The notes under the pieces are model-generated. The model searched no databases. It was given only the letters and a program-made list of their open reading frames with translations, and had not been told where the DNA came from. A program made the position numbers and the translations under genes. DNA of 33,578 bases from Acidobacteriota bacterium (GTDB lineage Bacteria; Acidobacteriota; Vicinamibacteria; Vicinamibacterales; UBA8438), in NCBI GenBank assembly GCA_021296515.1, contig JAGWAH010000006.1:2178-35755 (forward strand), given 5' to 3'. Each line of letters starts with the position of its first letter. The stretch's first letter is position 1. This document shows positions 1-8,887 of the stretch, piece by piece.

Positions 1-2082
1 TCCGTGGCGTCGACCATCCTGTCCGAGAAGGGGATGCGGCTCAACGCGGTCCGCGAGGACATCGTGCAGCTCCTGAACGAGAAGACCACGGTGACCCGCG
101 TCAAGGAGACGCCGCTGCTGGCCGAGTTCAGCCGCGACCTGTCGGACGCCGCCATGAAGAACCGGCTCGACCCGCTGGTGGGCCGCGCCGTGGAGCTCGA
201 GCGGGTGCAGCAGGTGCTGTGCCGCCGGACGAAGAACAACGCCGTGCTCATCGGCGAGCCCGGGGTCGGCAAGACGGCCATCGTCGAGGGGCTGGCCCAA
301 CGCATCGCTTTCGGCGACGTCCCGCACTTTCTGGCGGACAAGCGGCTGCTCGCGCTCGACATCCCGCTGATCGTGGCCGGCACCAAGTACCGCGGGCAGT
401 TCGAGGAACGCCTCAAGGCGATCATGAAGGAGTTGACCGAGAACCCGAACATCATCGTGTTCATCGACGAGCTGCACACGCTGGTGGGCGCGGGATCGGC
501 AGAGGGCTCGCTCGACGCGGCGAACATCCTGAAGCCGGCGCTGTCGCGCGGGGAGATTCGCTGCATCGGAGCGACGACGCCGGCCGAGTACCGGAAGTAC
601 ATCGAAAAGGACCGCTCGCTCGAGCGGCGGTTCCAGGCGGTGAAGGTCGAGCCGCCCACCGAGACCGAAGCGTTGGAGATCCTCAACCGGATCAAGGACC
701 GCTACGAGCGCTACCACCGCGTGGCGTACTCGCAGGAGGCCATGGAGGCGGCGGTCTACCAGTCGAACCGCTACATCACCGATCGTTTCCTGCCCGACAA
801 GGCCATCGACCTGGTCGACGAGGCGGGGGCGCGCGCCAAGCTCCGGGCCGCCGGCTTCAGCGAGGAATTCAGCGAGCTCAACAAGAACATCCGCGTCGCG
901 GTCGAGCAGATGGAGAGCGCGACGGCGCAGAAGGACTACGAACGGGCGCAGTTCTTCCGCGAGCAGGAGGTGCTCGCGCGCGAGAACCTGCAGGTGGTGC
1001 GCGACAAGTTCGACGTCGAGGCGGGCGGCCAGCCCGTGGAGGTGGGCCCGGACGACATCGACGATGTGGTGTCCAAGTGGACCGGCGTGCCGCTGACCAC
1101 GATCAACCAGGACGAGAGCGCGAAGCTGCTCCGGATGGAGGACGAGCTGCACCGGCGGGTGATCAGCCAGGAGCGGGCCATCTCGGCGCTCGCGCGCGCC
1201 ATCCGGCGATCCCGTGCGGGGCTGAAGTCTCCGCACAGACCCGTCGGCAGCTTCGTCTTCCTCGGACCGACCGGCGTCGGCAAGACGGAGTTGGCGCGGG
1301 CGCTGGCGAGCTTCCTGTTCGGCAGCGACACCGCGCTCGTGCGGTTCGACATGTCGGAGTACATGGAGAAGCACTCCGTCTCGAAGCTGATCGGGTCGCC
1401 GCCGGGGTACGTCGGCCACGACGAGGGGGGGCAGCTCACCGAGAAGGTCAAGCGCCACCCCTACTCGGTCGTCCTGCTCGACGAGATCGAGAAGGCGCAT
1501 CCCGATCTCTTCAACATCCTGTTGCAGGTGTTCGAGGACGGCCATCTGACCGACGGCCTGGGCAATCGCGTCGACTTCAAGAACACCATCGTCATCATGA
1601 CGTCGAACATCGGCGCCCGCCACATCCAGAAGAAGGCGGCGGTCGGGTTTCAGTCCTCCAGCGCGCAGGAGGTCCAGCGCAGCGTGACGGACCTGGTGCT
1701 GGGCGAGGTCAAGCGCACGTTCAACCCCGAGTTCGTGAACCGGGTCGACGAGATCATCGTGTTCGAGGCGCTCACCGACGACGACTTGCGCGAGATCCTG
1801 CGGATGCTCGTCGGGCAGCTCAACGAGAACCTGGCCGGCCGCGATCTGCGCATCACCCTGACCCCGGACGTCATCGACTGGATCATCGATCTGACCTGCA
1901 AGGACCGCTCCTACGGGGCGCGGCCCCTGCGGCGGGCGATCCAGCGGCACGTGGAGGACCCGCTTTCGGAGGAGTTGATCCGGGGGCGGCTCGAGTCCGG
2001 CGAGATCGAGGTCTACCTGGATGCCGGGGTGCTGGCCTACCGGGCCGCCGGTGAGGAGGTGGAGGGGCGGTGTTTGGTCTAG
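1..2082 (+). CDS. clpC: ClpC-type AAA+ ATPase, 5' end outside the window
   Basis: Unfoldase subunit of a ClpCP-type protease that threads cytoplasmic proteins into ClpP. The reading frame is open from base 1, and the first ~25 residues resemble the end of a Clp N-domain ([12 protein letters not shown]), so the true start and most of the N-domain lie upstream; the GTG at 4 is not credible as a start. Counting residues from base 1: Walker A GEPGVGKT at 85-92, Walker B with FIDELHTL near 155, a short UVR-like middle segment around 294-337 ([22 protein letters not shown]), second Walker A GPTGVGKT at 422-429 and second Walker [12 protein letters not shown] near 493. The short middle segment favours ClpC over ClpB. 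V548-G549-F550 matches the loop that docks ClpP, so this is probably a protease partner rather than a disaggregase. The gene ends about 150 bases before the bamA start. Confidence 0.93.
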   Translation, partial: SVASTILSEKGMRLNAVREDIVQLLNEKTTVTRVKETPLLAEFSRDLSDAAMKNRLDPLVGRAVELERVQQVLCRRTKNNAVLIGEPGVGKTAIVEGLAQRIAFGDVPHFLADKRLLALDIPLIVAGTKYRGQFEERLKAIMKELTENPNIIVFIDELHTLVGAGSAEGSLDAANILKPALSRGEIRCIGATTPAEYRKYIEKDRSLERRFQAVKVEPPTETEALEILNRIKDRYERYHRVAYSQEAMEAAVYQSNRYITDRFLPDKAIDLVDEAGARAKLRAAGFSEEFSELNKNIRVAVEQMESATAQKDYERAQFFREQEVLARENLQVVRDKFDVEAGGQPVEVGPDDIDDVVSKWTGVPLTTINQDESAKLLRMEDELHRRVISQERAISALARAIRRSRAGLKSPHRPVGSFVFLGPTGVGKTELARALASFLFGSDTALVRFDMSEYMEKHSVSKLIGSPPGYVGHDEGGQLTEKVKRHPYSVVLLDEIEKAHPDLFNILLQVFEDGHLTDGLGNRVDFKNTIVIMTSNIGARHIQKKAAVGFQSSSAQEVQRSVTDLVLGEVKRTFNPEFVNRVDEIIVFEALTDDDLREILRMLVGQLNENLAGRDLRITLTPDVIDWIIDLTCKDRSYGARPLRRAIQRHVEDPLSEELIRGRLESGEIEVYLDAGVLAYRAAGEEVEGRCLV

Positions 2083-2103
2083 GAGACATTTGTACCGGCC
2101 GAA

Positions 2104-2136
2104 TTCTGGTTCGGAACGTCCAAGATGCCGTAGAAT
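2104..2136 (+). promoter_or_regulatory. Candidate promoter for bamA-skp
   Basis: In the 149-base gap after clpC, TAGAAT (2131-2136) matches five of six bases of the TATAAT -10 consensus. Only a poor -35 (TTCGGA, 2110-2115, 15-base spacer) stands upstream. It lies about 95 bases before the chosen bamA ATG, which would give a leader of roughly 90 bases. No rho-independent terminator is visible after clpC, so read-through is also possible. Confidence 0.3.
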
Positions 2137-2231
2137 CGTACGAAGGTTCGTCTGTCACGCGGCGCTTGCCAGCCGTGACCGGTGGGCGGGATGACGGGCC
2201 GGCGCAGGCGGCGCCCAGCGGGTGCACTTCA

Positions 2232-5000
2232 ATGCAGGTGAATCAACCAACGGCACATCCAGAGCGGGCCGGCGTGCGCGCCACGGCCGCGATTCTGGCG
2301 CTCTCGGCGGTCCTGGCCGCCGGCGTCGCACCGGCGGAGGGGCAGCCTTCCATCTTCGGGACGCCGCAGCAGCAGGCGCCGTCCATCTTCGGCGGGACGC
2401 CCGAGCCGCCGCGGCCTTCGTTGCCGCCTCCCGATTCGCCGACGCTGCTCCGGAACATCGAGCTCCGGTTCCCGACCCAGGGAGGCGTGCCGGGCGTCGA
2501 CCTCAATACGTACCTCTACTACATGGAGGTCGCGAAGCAGGTCAGCCTGCCGTCCCAGCAGAGGTGGACGCCCTACACGGACGAGACGGCCGAGCTCATC
2601 CTGGATGACTTCCAGCGCCTCTGGGACACCGGGTTCCTGAACGACCTCTGGATCGAGGTGGTTGACGACCCGTACCCGAACGGCGTGGAGGCCAAGCGGG
2701 TCATCTTCAACCTCGAGGAGCGCGAGCGGGTCAAGATCGTGACCTACGAGGGTTCCGAGGTGCTGAAGACCGAGGACATCCTGGAGAACCTCGAGCAGCA
2801 GGGCATCACGCTCCGGATGGACTCCTTCATCGACCCGGAGACCATACGCCGCGTCAAGGCCGTGATCCGGCAGGGACACCAGGCGCAGGGGCACATGTTC
2901 GCGGAGGTCGACCACACCATCGAGGCGCTGCCGGGGGGGCCGAAGCTGGTCCGCCTGACGTTCAACATGACCGAGGGGCCGAAGGTCCAGGTGCACGAGA
3001 TCGACTTCATCGGCAACGAGGCGATGAGCGATCGCCGGCTGCGCGGCCGGATGAAGAAGATCAAGCAGCGCTGGTGGCTCTCGTGGATGACCGGGCGGGG
3101 CACCTACAAGCCCGAGGAGTACGAAGAGGATGCGGTGGCCATCGAGGCCTTCTATCGCGACCAGGGCTACATCACGGCGCAGGTCGGCCAGCCGGAGCTC
3201 GATTACCTGGAGCTCTCGGAGGACGGTGAGACCCGTGGGCTGCGGCTGCGGATTCCGGTCGACGAGGGAGAGCGGTACCGCATCGGCGAGGTGGACTTCG
3301 CCGGCAACGAGATCCTGCTCGAGAGGGGGCTTCAGCGGATCTTCGAGGACATCGAGCCGGGGGACTACTACAGCGAGGGCGACGTGCGGAAGGGCTTCGA
3401 CGACGCCCGTGAGCTGTACGGCTCGCTCGGCTACTACGAGATGACGCTCGCTCCCGAGCTCGAGCCCCGCACCGAGGAGAGCGAAGCGGCGCGAGTCGTC
3501 GAGGCGGAGGTCGAGGCCGCGGCGAACGGGAATGGCAACGGGAACGGGAACGGTGAGGCGCACGTCGAAGCCAACGGGAACGGGAACGGCGACGGCGAGT
3601 ACGTCGCCGCACCGCGTCCGACCCGCATCGACGGCGACCCCGTCGTCGACGTCACCATCCGCGTGCAGGAAGGCGAGCAGTACTTCATCAACCGGATCGA
3701 GTTCGCGGGCAATCAGACCACGCACGACGAGGTGATCCGCCGCGAGCTGCAGGTGGCCGAGAACGCGGTGCTCAACACGGAAGCGCTGAAGCACAGCGTG
3801 CGGCGGCTCAATCAGCTCGGGTTCTTCGAGCCGCTCGAAGAAGAGGGCGTGAACATCGAGAAGGTGGAGTCCGCCGAGAACGAGGTGAACCTCACGTTCG
3901 ATCTGACCGAGACCAACCTGAACCAGTTGACTTTCGGGGCCGGCTATTCGCAGTTCGACGGCGTGTTCGGCCAGGTCTCGTTCCAGACGTCGAACTTCCT
4001 GGGGCGCGGGGAGACGCTCGGCGTCTCAATGCAGCGCGGGCAGTGGGCCAACAACTCGCAGTTGTCCTTCACGAGGCCCTACAACTTCGGGCGTCCGATC
4101 TCTCTGGGAACGCAGATCTTCTCGCGGGAAATCGACTGGTTCAGCTTCCGGGAGAAGACGGTCGGCGGCTCTTCGACGTTCGGCATACCGCTGAGGCTGT
4201 TCACGCGCATGTTCGTGACCTACAGCCTGGAGAACTCCCAGGCGAGCATCAGCGAGTACCTGGGGCGCAACGTCGACGCGTCGTACCTGGCGGCGTACAA
4301 CCCGTTCTTCGCGGACGCCCTGCTGCTCGGGAGCGACGGCAGGCGCACCGTCAGCAAGGTGACTCCGCAGCTCCAGCACAACACCGTCGATCACCCGATC
4401 TTTCCGAGCCAGGGCAAGAGCCTGTCGCTGGCTCTCGAACTGGCCGGCGCGGGCGGCAACACGAGGTTCGTGAAGCCGATCCTGGAGGCCACCCTCTACC
4501 GGCCGCACACGGCCCGGACGATCTTCGGCGCGCGCGTGCAGTACCGTCACCTGCAGGCGGGCAATCCCGACATGATTCCGGTCTTCGAGCGTCTCTGGCT
4601 CGGCGGCGAGTACTCGATTCGCGGATTCGACATCCGCCGCGTCGGGCCTACGCTGTCGGACGTGAACCCGGAGGTCCCGAACAATTCGTACCAGGGGCTG
4701 ATCGTCATGGGCGGCAACAAGAGCCTGCTGTTCAACCTCGAGTACCAGTTCGTGCTCGGGGGGCCGGTACGGCTGGTGACCTTCTACGACGCCGGGCAGG
4801 TCCAGGACTTCGGTCGGGAGTTCAGGATGAACGACTTCCGAACGTCGACCGGCGTCGAGTTGCGCTTCTTCATGCCGATGCTGAACGTGCCGTTCCGGCT
4901 GATCTACTACTACAACCCGCAGGTGGAAGGCATCTTCAACGATCGCTATCAGCCGCAGGAACGCCACGGATTCCGTTTCGCGATGGGCACGACGTTCTGA
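2232..5000 (+). CDS. bamA: BamA outer membrane assembly factor (Omp85)
   Basis: Central subunit of the BAM complex, which folds beta-barrel proteins into the outer membrane. I start at the ATG at 2232 because a signal peptide follows directly (TAAILALSAVLAAGVAPAEG); the frame stays open back to 2070 but that extension looks untranslated. The product is 922 residues. After a Pro-rich segment come five POTRA domains, about residues 72-565. POTRA starts are marked by RVKIVTYEGSE, VHEIDFIGNEAM, IGEVDFAGNEIL and INRIEFAGNQTT. The barrel follows (about 565-922) with the diagnostic IRGF of loop 6 at 796-799 and a C-terminal aromatic signal ending in GTTF. An Asn-Gly repeat interrupts POTRA4 (residues 432-455). 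The next gene, skp, encodes a periplasmic chaperone for the same clients, as in many diderms. Confidence 0.95.
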   Translation: MQVNQPTAHPERAGVRATAAILALSAVLAAGVAPAEGQPSIFGTPQQQAPSIFGGTPEPPRPSLPPPDSPTLLRNIELRFPTQGGVPGVDLNTYLYYMEVAKQVSLPSQQRWTPYTDETAELILDDFQRLWDTGFLNDLWIEVVDDPYPNGVEAKRVIFNLEERERVKIVTYEGSEVLKTEDILENLEQQGITLRMDSFIDPETIRRVKAVIRQGHQAQGHMFAEVDHTIEALPGGPKLVRLTFNMTEGPKVQVHEIDFIGNEAMSDRRLRGRMKKIKQRWWLSWMTGRGTYKPEEYEEDAVAIEAFYRDQGYITAQVGQPELDYLELSEDGETRGLRLRIPVDEGERYRIGEVDFAGNEILLERGLQRIFEDIEPGDYYSEGDVRKGFDDARELYGSLGYYEMTLAPELEPRTEESEAARVVEAEVEAAANGNGNGNGNGEAHVEANGNGNGDGEYVAAPRPTRIDGDPVVDVTIRVQEGEQYFINRIEFAGNQTTHDEVIRRELQVAENAVLNTEALKHSVRRLNQLGFFEPLEEEGVNIEKVESAENEVNLTFDLTETNLNQLTFGAGYSQFDGVFGQVSFQTSNFLGRGETLGVSMQRGQWANNSQLSFTRPYNFGRPISLGTQIFSREIDWFSFREKTVGGSSTFGIPLRLFTRMFVTYSLENSQASISEYLGRNVDASYLAAYNPFFADALLLGSDGRRTVSKVTPQLQHNTVDHPIFPSQGKSLSLALELAGAGGNTRFVKPILEATLYRPHTARTIFGARVQYRHLQAGNPDMIPVFERLWLGGEYSIRGFDIRRVGPTLSDVNPEVPNNSYQGLIVMGGNKSLLFNLEYQFVLGGPVRLVTFYDAGQVQDFGREFRMNDFRTSTGVELRFFMPMLNVPFRLIYYYNPQVEGIFNDRYQPQERHGFRFAMGTTF
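3525..3596 (+). repeat. AACGGN hexanucleotide repeat inside bamA (Asn-Gly tract)
   Basis: Five consecutive Asn-Gly codon pairs (3525-3554), an 18-base non-repeat spacer encoding EAHVEA, then three more Asn-Gly pairs and one Asp-Gly (3573-3596). The unit is mostly AACGGG with AATGGC, AACGGT and AACGGC variants. It lies between the second and third beta strands of POTRA4 and would be a flexible loop. Confidence 0.85.
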
Positions 5001-5082
5001 CGACGCGACCGGGTCCATGCGTTCGTTGTCAACTATCCAGGCCGCGCGCGGCTGGGAATCGCGCGCCCACGAGGATTACCCG

Positions 5083-5688
5083 ATGAGACTTGTTGTCCTG
5101 ACGACGTTGCTCGCCGCTGCACTGTCCGGAGTTACCGCTACGCCCGCGGCCGCGCAGGCTCGGTCGTCGCTGCCGTTCCCGGCCGGCACCAAGTACGCTT
5201 TCGTGGATCTGCAGCGCGTCGTCGCCGAGTCGGTCCCCGGACAGAGCGCCAACGCGCAGGTGCAGCAGTTGCTCGAGGCGAAGCGGGCGGAGATCGAGGC
5301 GCGGCAGGCCACGCTGCAGACCCAGATCGACGCCAAGAATCAGAGCCTGCTGAGCATGCAGCAGCGACTGGCGCAGGGCGAGACGGTCATGAGCCTCGAG
5401 GCCCGTCAGGGCCTGACTCGCGACATCGCCCGCCTGCAGGTCGACATTCAGCGCGACACGGAGGACGCCCAGGCCGAGATGCAGCGCGTCACCCAGGACG
5501 CCGACGCGGAGGTGACGGATCTGCAACAGAGACTCCAGGTGGATCTGGACTCGAGGCTGGGTCCCGCACTTGCCGCGGTCGCGAGCGCGCGCGGGATCGA
5601 TTTCATCCTGAACTCGGCCGGGCTGGTCTGGGCGAACCCGGCGCTCGACCTGACGCAACTGGTCATAGACGATCTGAACAGACGCTGA
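5083..5688 (+). CDS. skp: Skp/OmpH-family periplasmic chaperone
   Basis: Holdase for unfolded outer membrane proteins crossing the periplasm. The start is the ATG at 5083, with GAGG eight bases upstream and a signal peptide at once (MRLVVLTTLLAAALSGVTAT..AAAQA). An in-frame ATG at 5017 would bury that signal. The product is 201 residues. A short beta segment (KYAFVDLQRVVAES) is followed by a long Gln/Glu/Arg-rich helical hairpin (about residues 60-160: LEAKRAEIEARQATLQTQID.., then QRVTQDADAEVTDLQQRLQ) and a closing beta element (IDFILNSAGLVWANPALDLT), the usual OmpH order. It sits 82 bases after bamA; the spacer holds the perfect palindrome GCCGCGCGCGGC (5041-5052). lpxD, which often follows skp, is absent here. 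Confidence 0.9.
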   Translation: MRLVVLTTLLAAALSGVTATPAAAQARSSLPFPAGTKYAFVDLQRVVAESVPGQSANAQVQQLLEAKRAEIEARQATLQTQIDAKNQSLLSMQQRLAQGETVMSLEARQGLTRDIARLQVDIQRDTEDAQAEMQRVTQDADAEVTDLQQRLQVDLDSRLGPALAAVASARGIDFILNSAGLVWANPALDLTQLVIDDLNRR

Positions 5689-5689
5689 T

Positions 5690-5716
5690 GGCCCGCCGCA
5701 GGTCGTTTCCCGGGCC
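5690..5716 (+). other. Weak stem-loop after skp
   Basis: GGCCCG (5690-5695) pairs with CGGGCC (5711-5716) across a 15-base loop just after the skp stop codon. No T-run follows, so it is not a convincing rho-independent terminator. It may be a processing or Rho-related structure, or chance in GC-rich DNA. Confidence 0.25.
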
Positions 5717-5748
5717 GGCCAGTGCCTTCGGTCGGATCGTCCGCCGGG

Positions 5749-5777
5749 TGGACTGCGGGTGTGCGGCCCTGTAGACT
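5749..5777 (+). promoter_or_regulatory. Candidate promoter for the lipid A / menaquinone operon
   Basis: TGGACT (5749-5754) and TAGACT (5772-5777), 17 bases apart, each match four of six consensus bases of sigma-70 elements. They lie in the 120-base gap before fabZ-lpxA and predict a 5' leader of about 25 bases before the GTG at 5809. From here genes follow with minimal spacing to at least 15268. Confidence 0.4.
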
Positions 5778-5808
5778 GGCGCCCGCGTTCACTTGAGCCC
5801 GGACAAAC

Positions 5809-7059
5809 GTGCCTCTCGACATACCTGTCGTTCTCGACCGTCTCAAACACCGCTACCCGTCCCTGCTCGTCGACAGCGTCGTCGAGCACGAGCCGGGCCG
5901 CCGCGTGCGCGCGGTGAAGAACGTCACCGTCAACGAGGAGTACTTTCAGGGGCATTTTCCCGGAAACCCGTTGATGCCCGGCGTCATGATGATCGAGACG
6001 CTGATGCAGGTGGCGACTTTGCTTCTGCTCGGCCCATCGAGCGACGTCCCCACGGGGCGGGCGGCGTTGCGCGGGGTGAACAACGCGAAGTTCCGCAAGC
6101 AGGTGTTTCCGGGGGATCGGTTGTGCCTCGACGTGACGCTCCGCAGCCGCGACGCGGAAGTGGCCGTCGTCCGGGGCGTGGCGACGGTGGATGGACAGAC
6201 CGTGGCGGAGGCGGAGCTGTTGGTCGGCATAGAGCGTTCCGCCTACGTCGACAAGACCGCCAAGGTCCACCAGGATGCGGTGCTCGGTCCCGACACGGTC
6301 GTCGGCCCGCACGCCATAGTCGGGGCCGGCGTCAGAATGGGGCGCGGCTGCCGGGTCGGCGCGTCGGCCGTCGTGGACGGAGACACCGAGCTCGGCGACG
6401 AGTGCGAGATCTTCCCCTTCGCCTCCGTGGGGCTCATTCCGCAGGATCTCAAGTACGCGGGCGAGGAGACGCGCCTCGTCATCGGCCACCGGAACGTGAT
6501 CCGGGAATTCGTCACCATTCATCGCGGGACGCGCGGCGGCGGCGGATTGACCCTCGTCGGCAACGACAACGTGTTCATGGCGTACGCGCACGTGGCGCAC
6601 GACTGCATCGTCGGCAACAAGACGATCTTCGGCAACGGCGCCACGCTGGGCGGCCACGTCGTGGTCGAGGACGAGGCGACGATCAGTGCGTTCTCGGGCG
6701 TCCACCAGTTCTGCCGCGTCGGGCGGCAGGCGTTCATCGGCGGCTACAGCGTGGTCACCATGGACGCGCTGCCGTACGGGAAGACGGTGGGCAATCGGGC
6801 TCGGCTGTACGGCGTCAACACCATCGGTCTTCAGCGCCGCGGCGCCTCGCCGCAGACCATCACCCAGTTGAAGCGCGCCTTCCGCTATCTGCTGCAGTCC
6901 AAGCTCAACACCACGCGGGCGCTTGCGCGCATCGACACCGACGAGAGTCTCGACGGCCACGAGGTACGCTACCTGGTCGAGTTCATTCGGACCTCCAGGC
7001 GCGGCGTCAACCTGCGCCGGCCGGCCAGGAGGGTGGAGCCGGTCGTCGTCGAGGAGTAG
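5809..7059 (+). CDS. Fused FabZ dehydratase - LpxA UDP-GlcNAc acyltransferase
   Basis: One 416-residue protein carrying two complete enzymes. Residues 1 to about 142 are FabZ, which dehydrates 3-hydroxyacyl-ACP in fatty acid elongation: the hot-dog motif [10 protein letters not shown] supplies His49 and the general acid Glu63 is present. From about residue 146 the chain is LpxA, which puts a 3-hydroxyacyl chain on UDP-GlcNAc as the first step of lipid A: hexapeptide-repeat left-handed helix, AHVAHDC with the catalytic His at 264 (E. coli His125), His261, His283 and His299 (VHQF), then a helical C-terminus. The first LpxA coil ([13 protein letters not shown]) follows the last FabZ strand with no linker. 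Gly312 aligns with the E. coli acyl-ruler glycine, hinting at a long (C14-like) chain. The start is GTG with only a weak ribosome site. lpxI follows after 20 bases. Confidence 0.93.
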   Translation: MPLDIPVVLDRLKHRYPSLLVDSVVEHEPGRRVRAVKNVTVNEEYFQGHFPGNPLMPGVMMIETLMQVATLLLLGPSSDVPTGRAALRGVNNAKFRKQVFPGDRLCLDVTLRSRDAEVAVVRGVATVDGQTVAEAELLVGIERSAYVDKTAKVHQDAVLGPDTVVGPHAIVGAGVRMGRGCRVGASAVVDGDTELGDECEIFPFASVGLIPQDLKYAGEETRLVIGHRNVIREFVTIHRGTRGGGGLTLVGNDNVFMAYAHVAHDCIVGNKTIFGNGATLGGHVVVEDEATISAFSGVHQFCRVGRQAFIGGYSVVTMDALPYGKTVGNRARLYGVNTIGLQRRGASPQTITQLKRAFRYLLQSKLNTTRALARIDTDESLDGHEVRYLVEFIRTSRRGVNLRRPARRVEPVVVEE

Positions 7060-7079
7060 CCCGCAACCTCGAGCCGTCC

Positions 7080-7922
7080 ATGCGAATCGGCCTGATTGCA
7101 GGCAACGGCCAGTTTCCGTTTCTGGCGCTCGACGCGGCCCGCAGCCTCGGGCACGACGTCACGGTGGTCGCGATACGGGAGGAAGCACACCCGTCGATGG
7201 AAGAGGCGGCCGCCGCGGGTCGGCCGGCCGAGTTTCACTGGGTCTCGCTCGGCCAGCTCGGCCGTTGCATCGACATTCTGAAGCGCGCCAACGTCACCCG
7301 GGCGCTGATGGCGGGTCAGGTCAAGCACACCCGCATATTCTCGGGCATCGTTCCGGACCTCACCCTGCTGTCGGTGCTCCGCCGGCTGAGGACCCGCAAC
7401 ACCGACGCCTTGATCTCGGCGGTGGCGGACGTGCTCGGCACGCACGGGATTCAACTGGTCGACTCGACCGCGTTTCTCGACCCCCTTCTCGCGCGCTCCG
7501 GCACGCTCACCGAGCGGGCTCCGAACGACGAGGAGCGCGGCGACCTCGCTTTCGGCTACGGGATGGCGGATGCGATTGCCGGACTCGACATCGGCCAGAC
7601 GATTGCCGTCCGGCAGCGCGCCGTGGTGGCGGTCGAGGCGATGGAGGGCACCGACGAGGTCATCGCCCGAGCCGGACGGCTGGCCGGGCCCGGGTGCTGC
7701 GTCATCAAGGTGGCGAAGCCGAATCAGGACATGCGCTTCGACGTGCCGGTGATCGGGGTTCCCACGATAGAGGCGCTCAGCGCGGCCGGCGCCACCGTGC
7801 TGTCGGTCGATGCGCGTCGTACCGTGGTGTTGGACGGGGACCGCGTGTTCGAGGCCGCGAACGGCGCCGGCGTGTCGGTGGTGGGCCGGGTCGTCGGCGC
7901 GGGCGGGGCGCCGGCGGCATGA
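7080..7922 (+). CDS. lpxI: LpxI, UDP-2,3-diacylglucosamine pyrophosphatase
   Basis: Hydrolyses UDP-2,3-diacylglucosamine to lipid X and UMP, replacing LpxH in many non-enteric diderms; it acts at the cytoplasmic side of the inner membrane. The 280-residue length fits the DUF1009/LpxI family. Recognisable segments are the N-terminal [13 protein letters not shown], the central [11 protein letters not shown] and the C-terminal run [21 protein letters not shown], which holds the acidic residues of the active site. It begins 20 bases after fabZ-lpxA, and its TGA overlaps the ATG of the next gene. lpxB, the usual next step, is not in this window. Confidence 0.92.
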   Translation: MRIGLIAGNGQFPFLALDAARSLGHDVTVVAIREEAHPSMEEAAAAGRPAEFHWVSLGQLGRCIDILKRANVTRALMAGQVKHTRIFSGIVPDLTLLSVLRRLRTRNTDALISAVADVLGTHGIQLVDSTAFLDPLLARSGTLTERAPNDEERGDLAFGYGMADAIAGLDIGQTIAVRQRAVVAVEAMEGTDEVIARAGRLAGPGCCVIKVAKPNQDMRFDVPVIGVPTIEALSAAGATVLSVDARRTVVLDGDRVFEAANGAGVSVVGRVVGAGGAPAA

Positions 7923-8887
7923 GAGAGCCGGTTTTCCGCGCGGCGGTCGTCGGCGTCGGGCATCTGGGGCGCCACCATGCCCGCATTCTCGGCGCAGCCC
8001 CGGAGGTCGATCTCGTCGCGGTGGTCGACGTCGACCTGGAGCGGGCGCGGGCGGTTGCCGCCGACGTGGGCACGGTCGCGCTGCCCACCGTGGGCGAGAT
8101 CGAGGCTCCCGTCGACGGGGTGGTGGTGGCCGTGCCGACCAGGGATCACGTCCGTGTCGGCCTGCCGCTGCTGGAGGCCGGTGTGGCGGTGCTGGTCGAG
8201 AAGCCGATCGCCGCGTCGATTGCCGAGGCCGACCACCTGATCGCGGCCGCTGCGGCTTCGGGCGCGACGCTGGCGGTGGGGCACACCGAGCGGCACAACC
8301 CCGCGGTCACCGCGGCGCTGCCGTTGATTTCGGCTCCGCGCTTCATCGAGGTGCACCGCCTGGCGAGCTTTCAGCCCCGCAGCCTCGACATCGACGTCGT
8401 GTTCGACGTCATGATTCACGATCTCGACGTCGTGCTGTCCTGCGTCGGTTCCGAGCCGGTCTCGATCGAGGCGGTCGGCGTCCCCGTGCTCAGCTCGCGG
8501 ATCGATATCGCGAATGCCCGCCTGCGTTTCGCGAACGGTTGCATCGCGAATCTGACGGCCAGCCGGATCAGCCGGGATCGGGTACGCAAGCTGCGCGTGT
8601 TTCAGCCCCACGCGCTCGTCTCGGTAGACTATGCGGAGCAGCAGGTCGAGACCTGGAAGGTCAAGAAGGGCGAGGGCGAGCGGACAGGCATCGACGGAGG
8701 ACGGGTCGAGGTGAAGAACGCCGAGCCTCTCGAGCGGGAGTTGGACGACTTCGTTCGTGCCGCGCGGGGGCGGACGTCTCCGCGCGTGACCGGCGCGGAC
8801 GGCCGGCGGGCGCTTGCCGTCGCCCAGCGGATCGCGGACGCCATGACGGCGGGCGGCGATCCGCCGCCGGTGCACGGAGCCGCATGA
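7919..8887 (+). CDS. Gfo/Idh/MocA-family NAD(P)-dependent oxidoreductase
   Basis: A 322-residue sugar dehydrogenase-type protein. The N-terminal Rossmann fold shows [13 protein letters not shown] and VVDVD; the EKPI motif, whose Lys is catalytic in the family, follows; then comes the C-terminal alpha/beta domain with [11 protein letters not shown], where the conserved His sits. Overlap of its ATG with the lpxI stop and of its stop with the next ATG ties it to lipid A and menaquinone genes. A related gene stands next to lpxI in other diderms (Geobacter, as I recall). GnnA, a member of this family, oxidises UDP-GlcNAc at C3 so that GnnB can aminate it for amide-linked lipid A. A GnnA-like role is a fair guess from context, but no GnnB aminotransferase lies in this window, so the substrate is unproven. 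Confidence 0.85.
   Translation: MREPVFRAAVVGVGHLGRHHARILGAAPEVDLVAVVDVDLERARAVAADVGTVALPTVGEIEAPVDGVVVAVPTRDHVRVGLPLLEAGVAVLVEKPIAASIAEADHLIAAAAASGATLAVGHTERHNPAVTAALPLISAPRFIEVHRLASFQPRSLDIDVVFDVMIHDLDVVLSCVGSEPVSIEAVGVPVLSSRIDIANARLRFANGCIANLTASRISRDRVRKLRVFQPHALVSVDYAEQQVETWKVKKGEGERTGIDGGRVEVKNAEPLERELDDFVRAARGRTSPRVTGADGRRALAVAQRIADAMTAGGDPPPVHGAA

Noticed and set aside
2070-2231. N-terminal extension of BamA starting inside the end of clpC
   Set aside because: It would put 54 poorly conserved residues ahead of a clear signal peptide; the ATG at 2232 fits a secreted protein.
5017-5082. Upstream ATG for skp
   Set aside because: It adds 22 residues before the signal peptide; the ATG at 5083 has a ribosome site.
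5690-5716. Rho-independent terminator after skp
   Set aside because: The stem is short, the loop long and no T-run follows.
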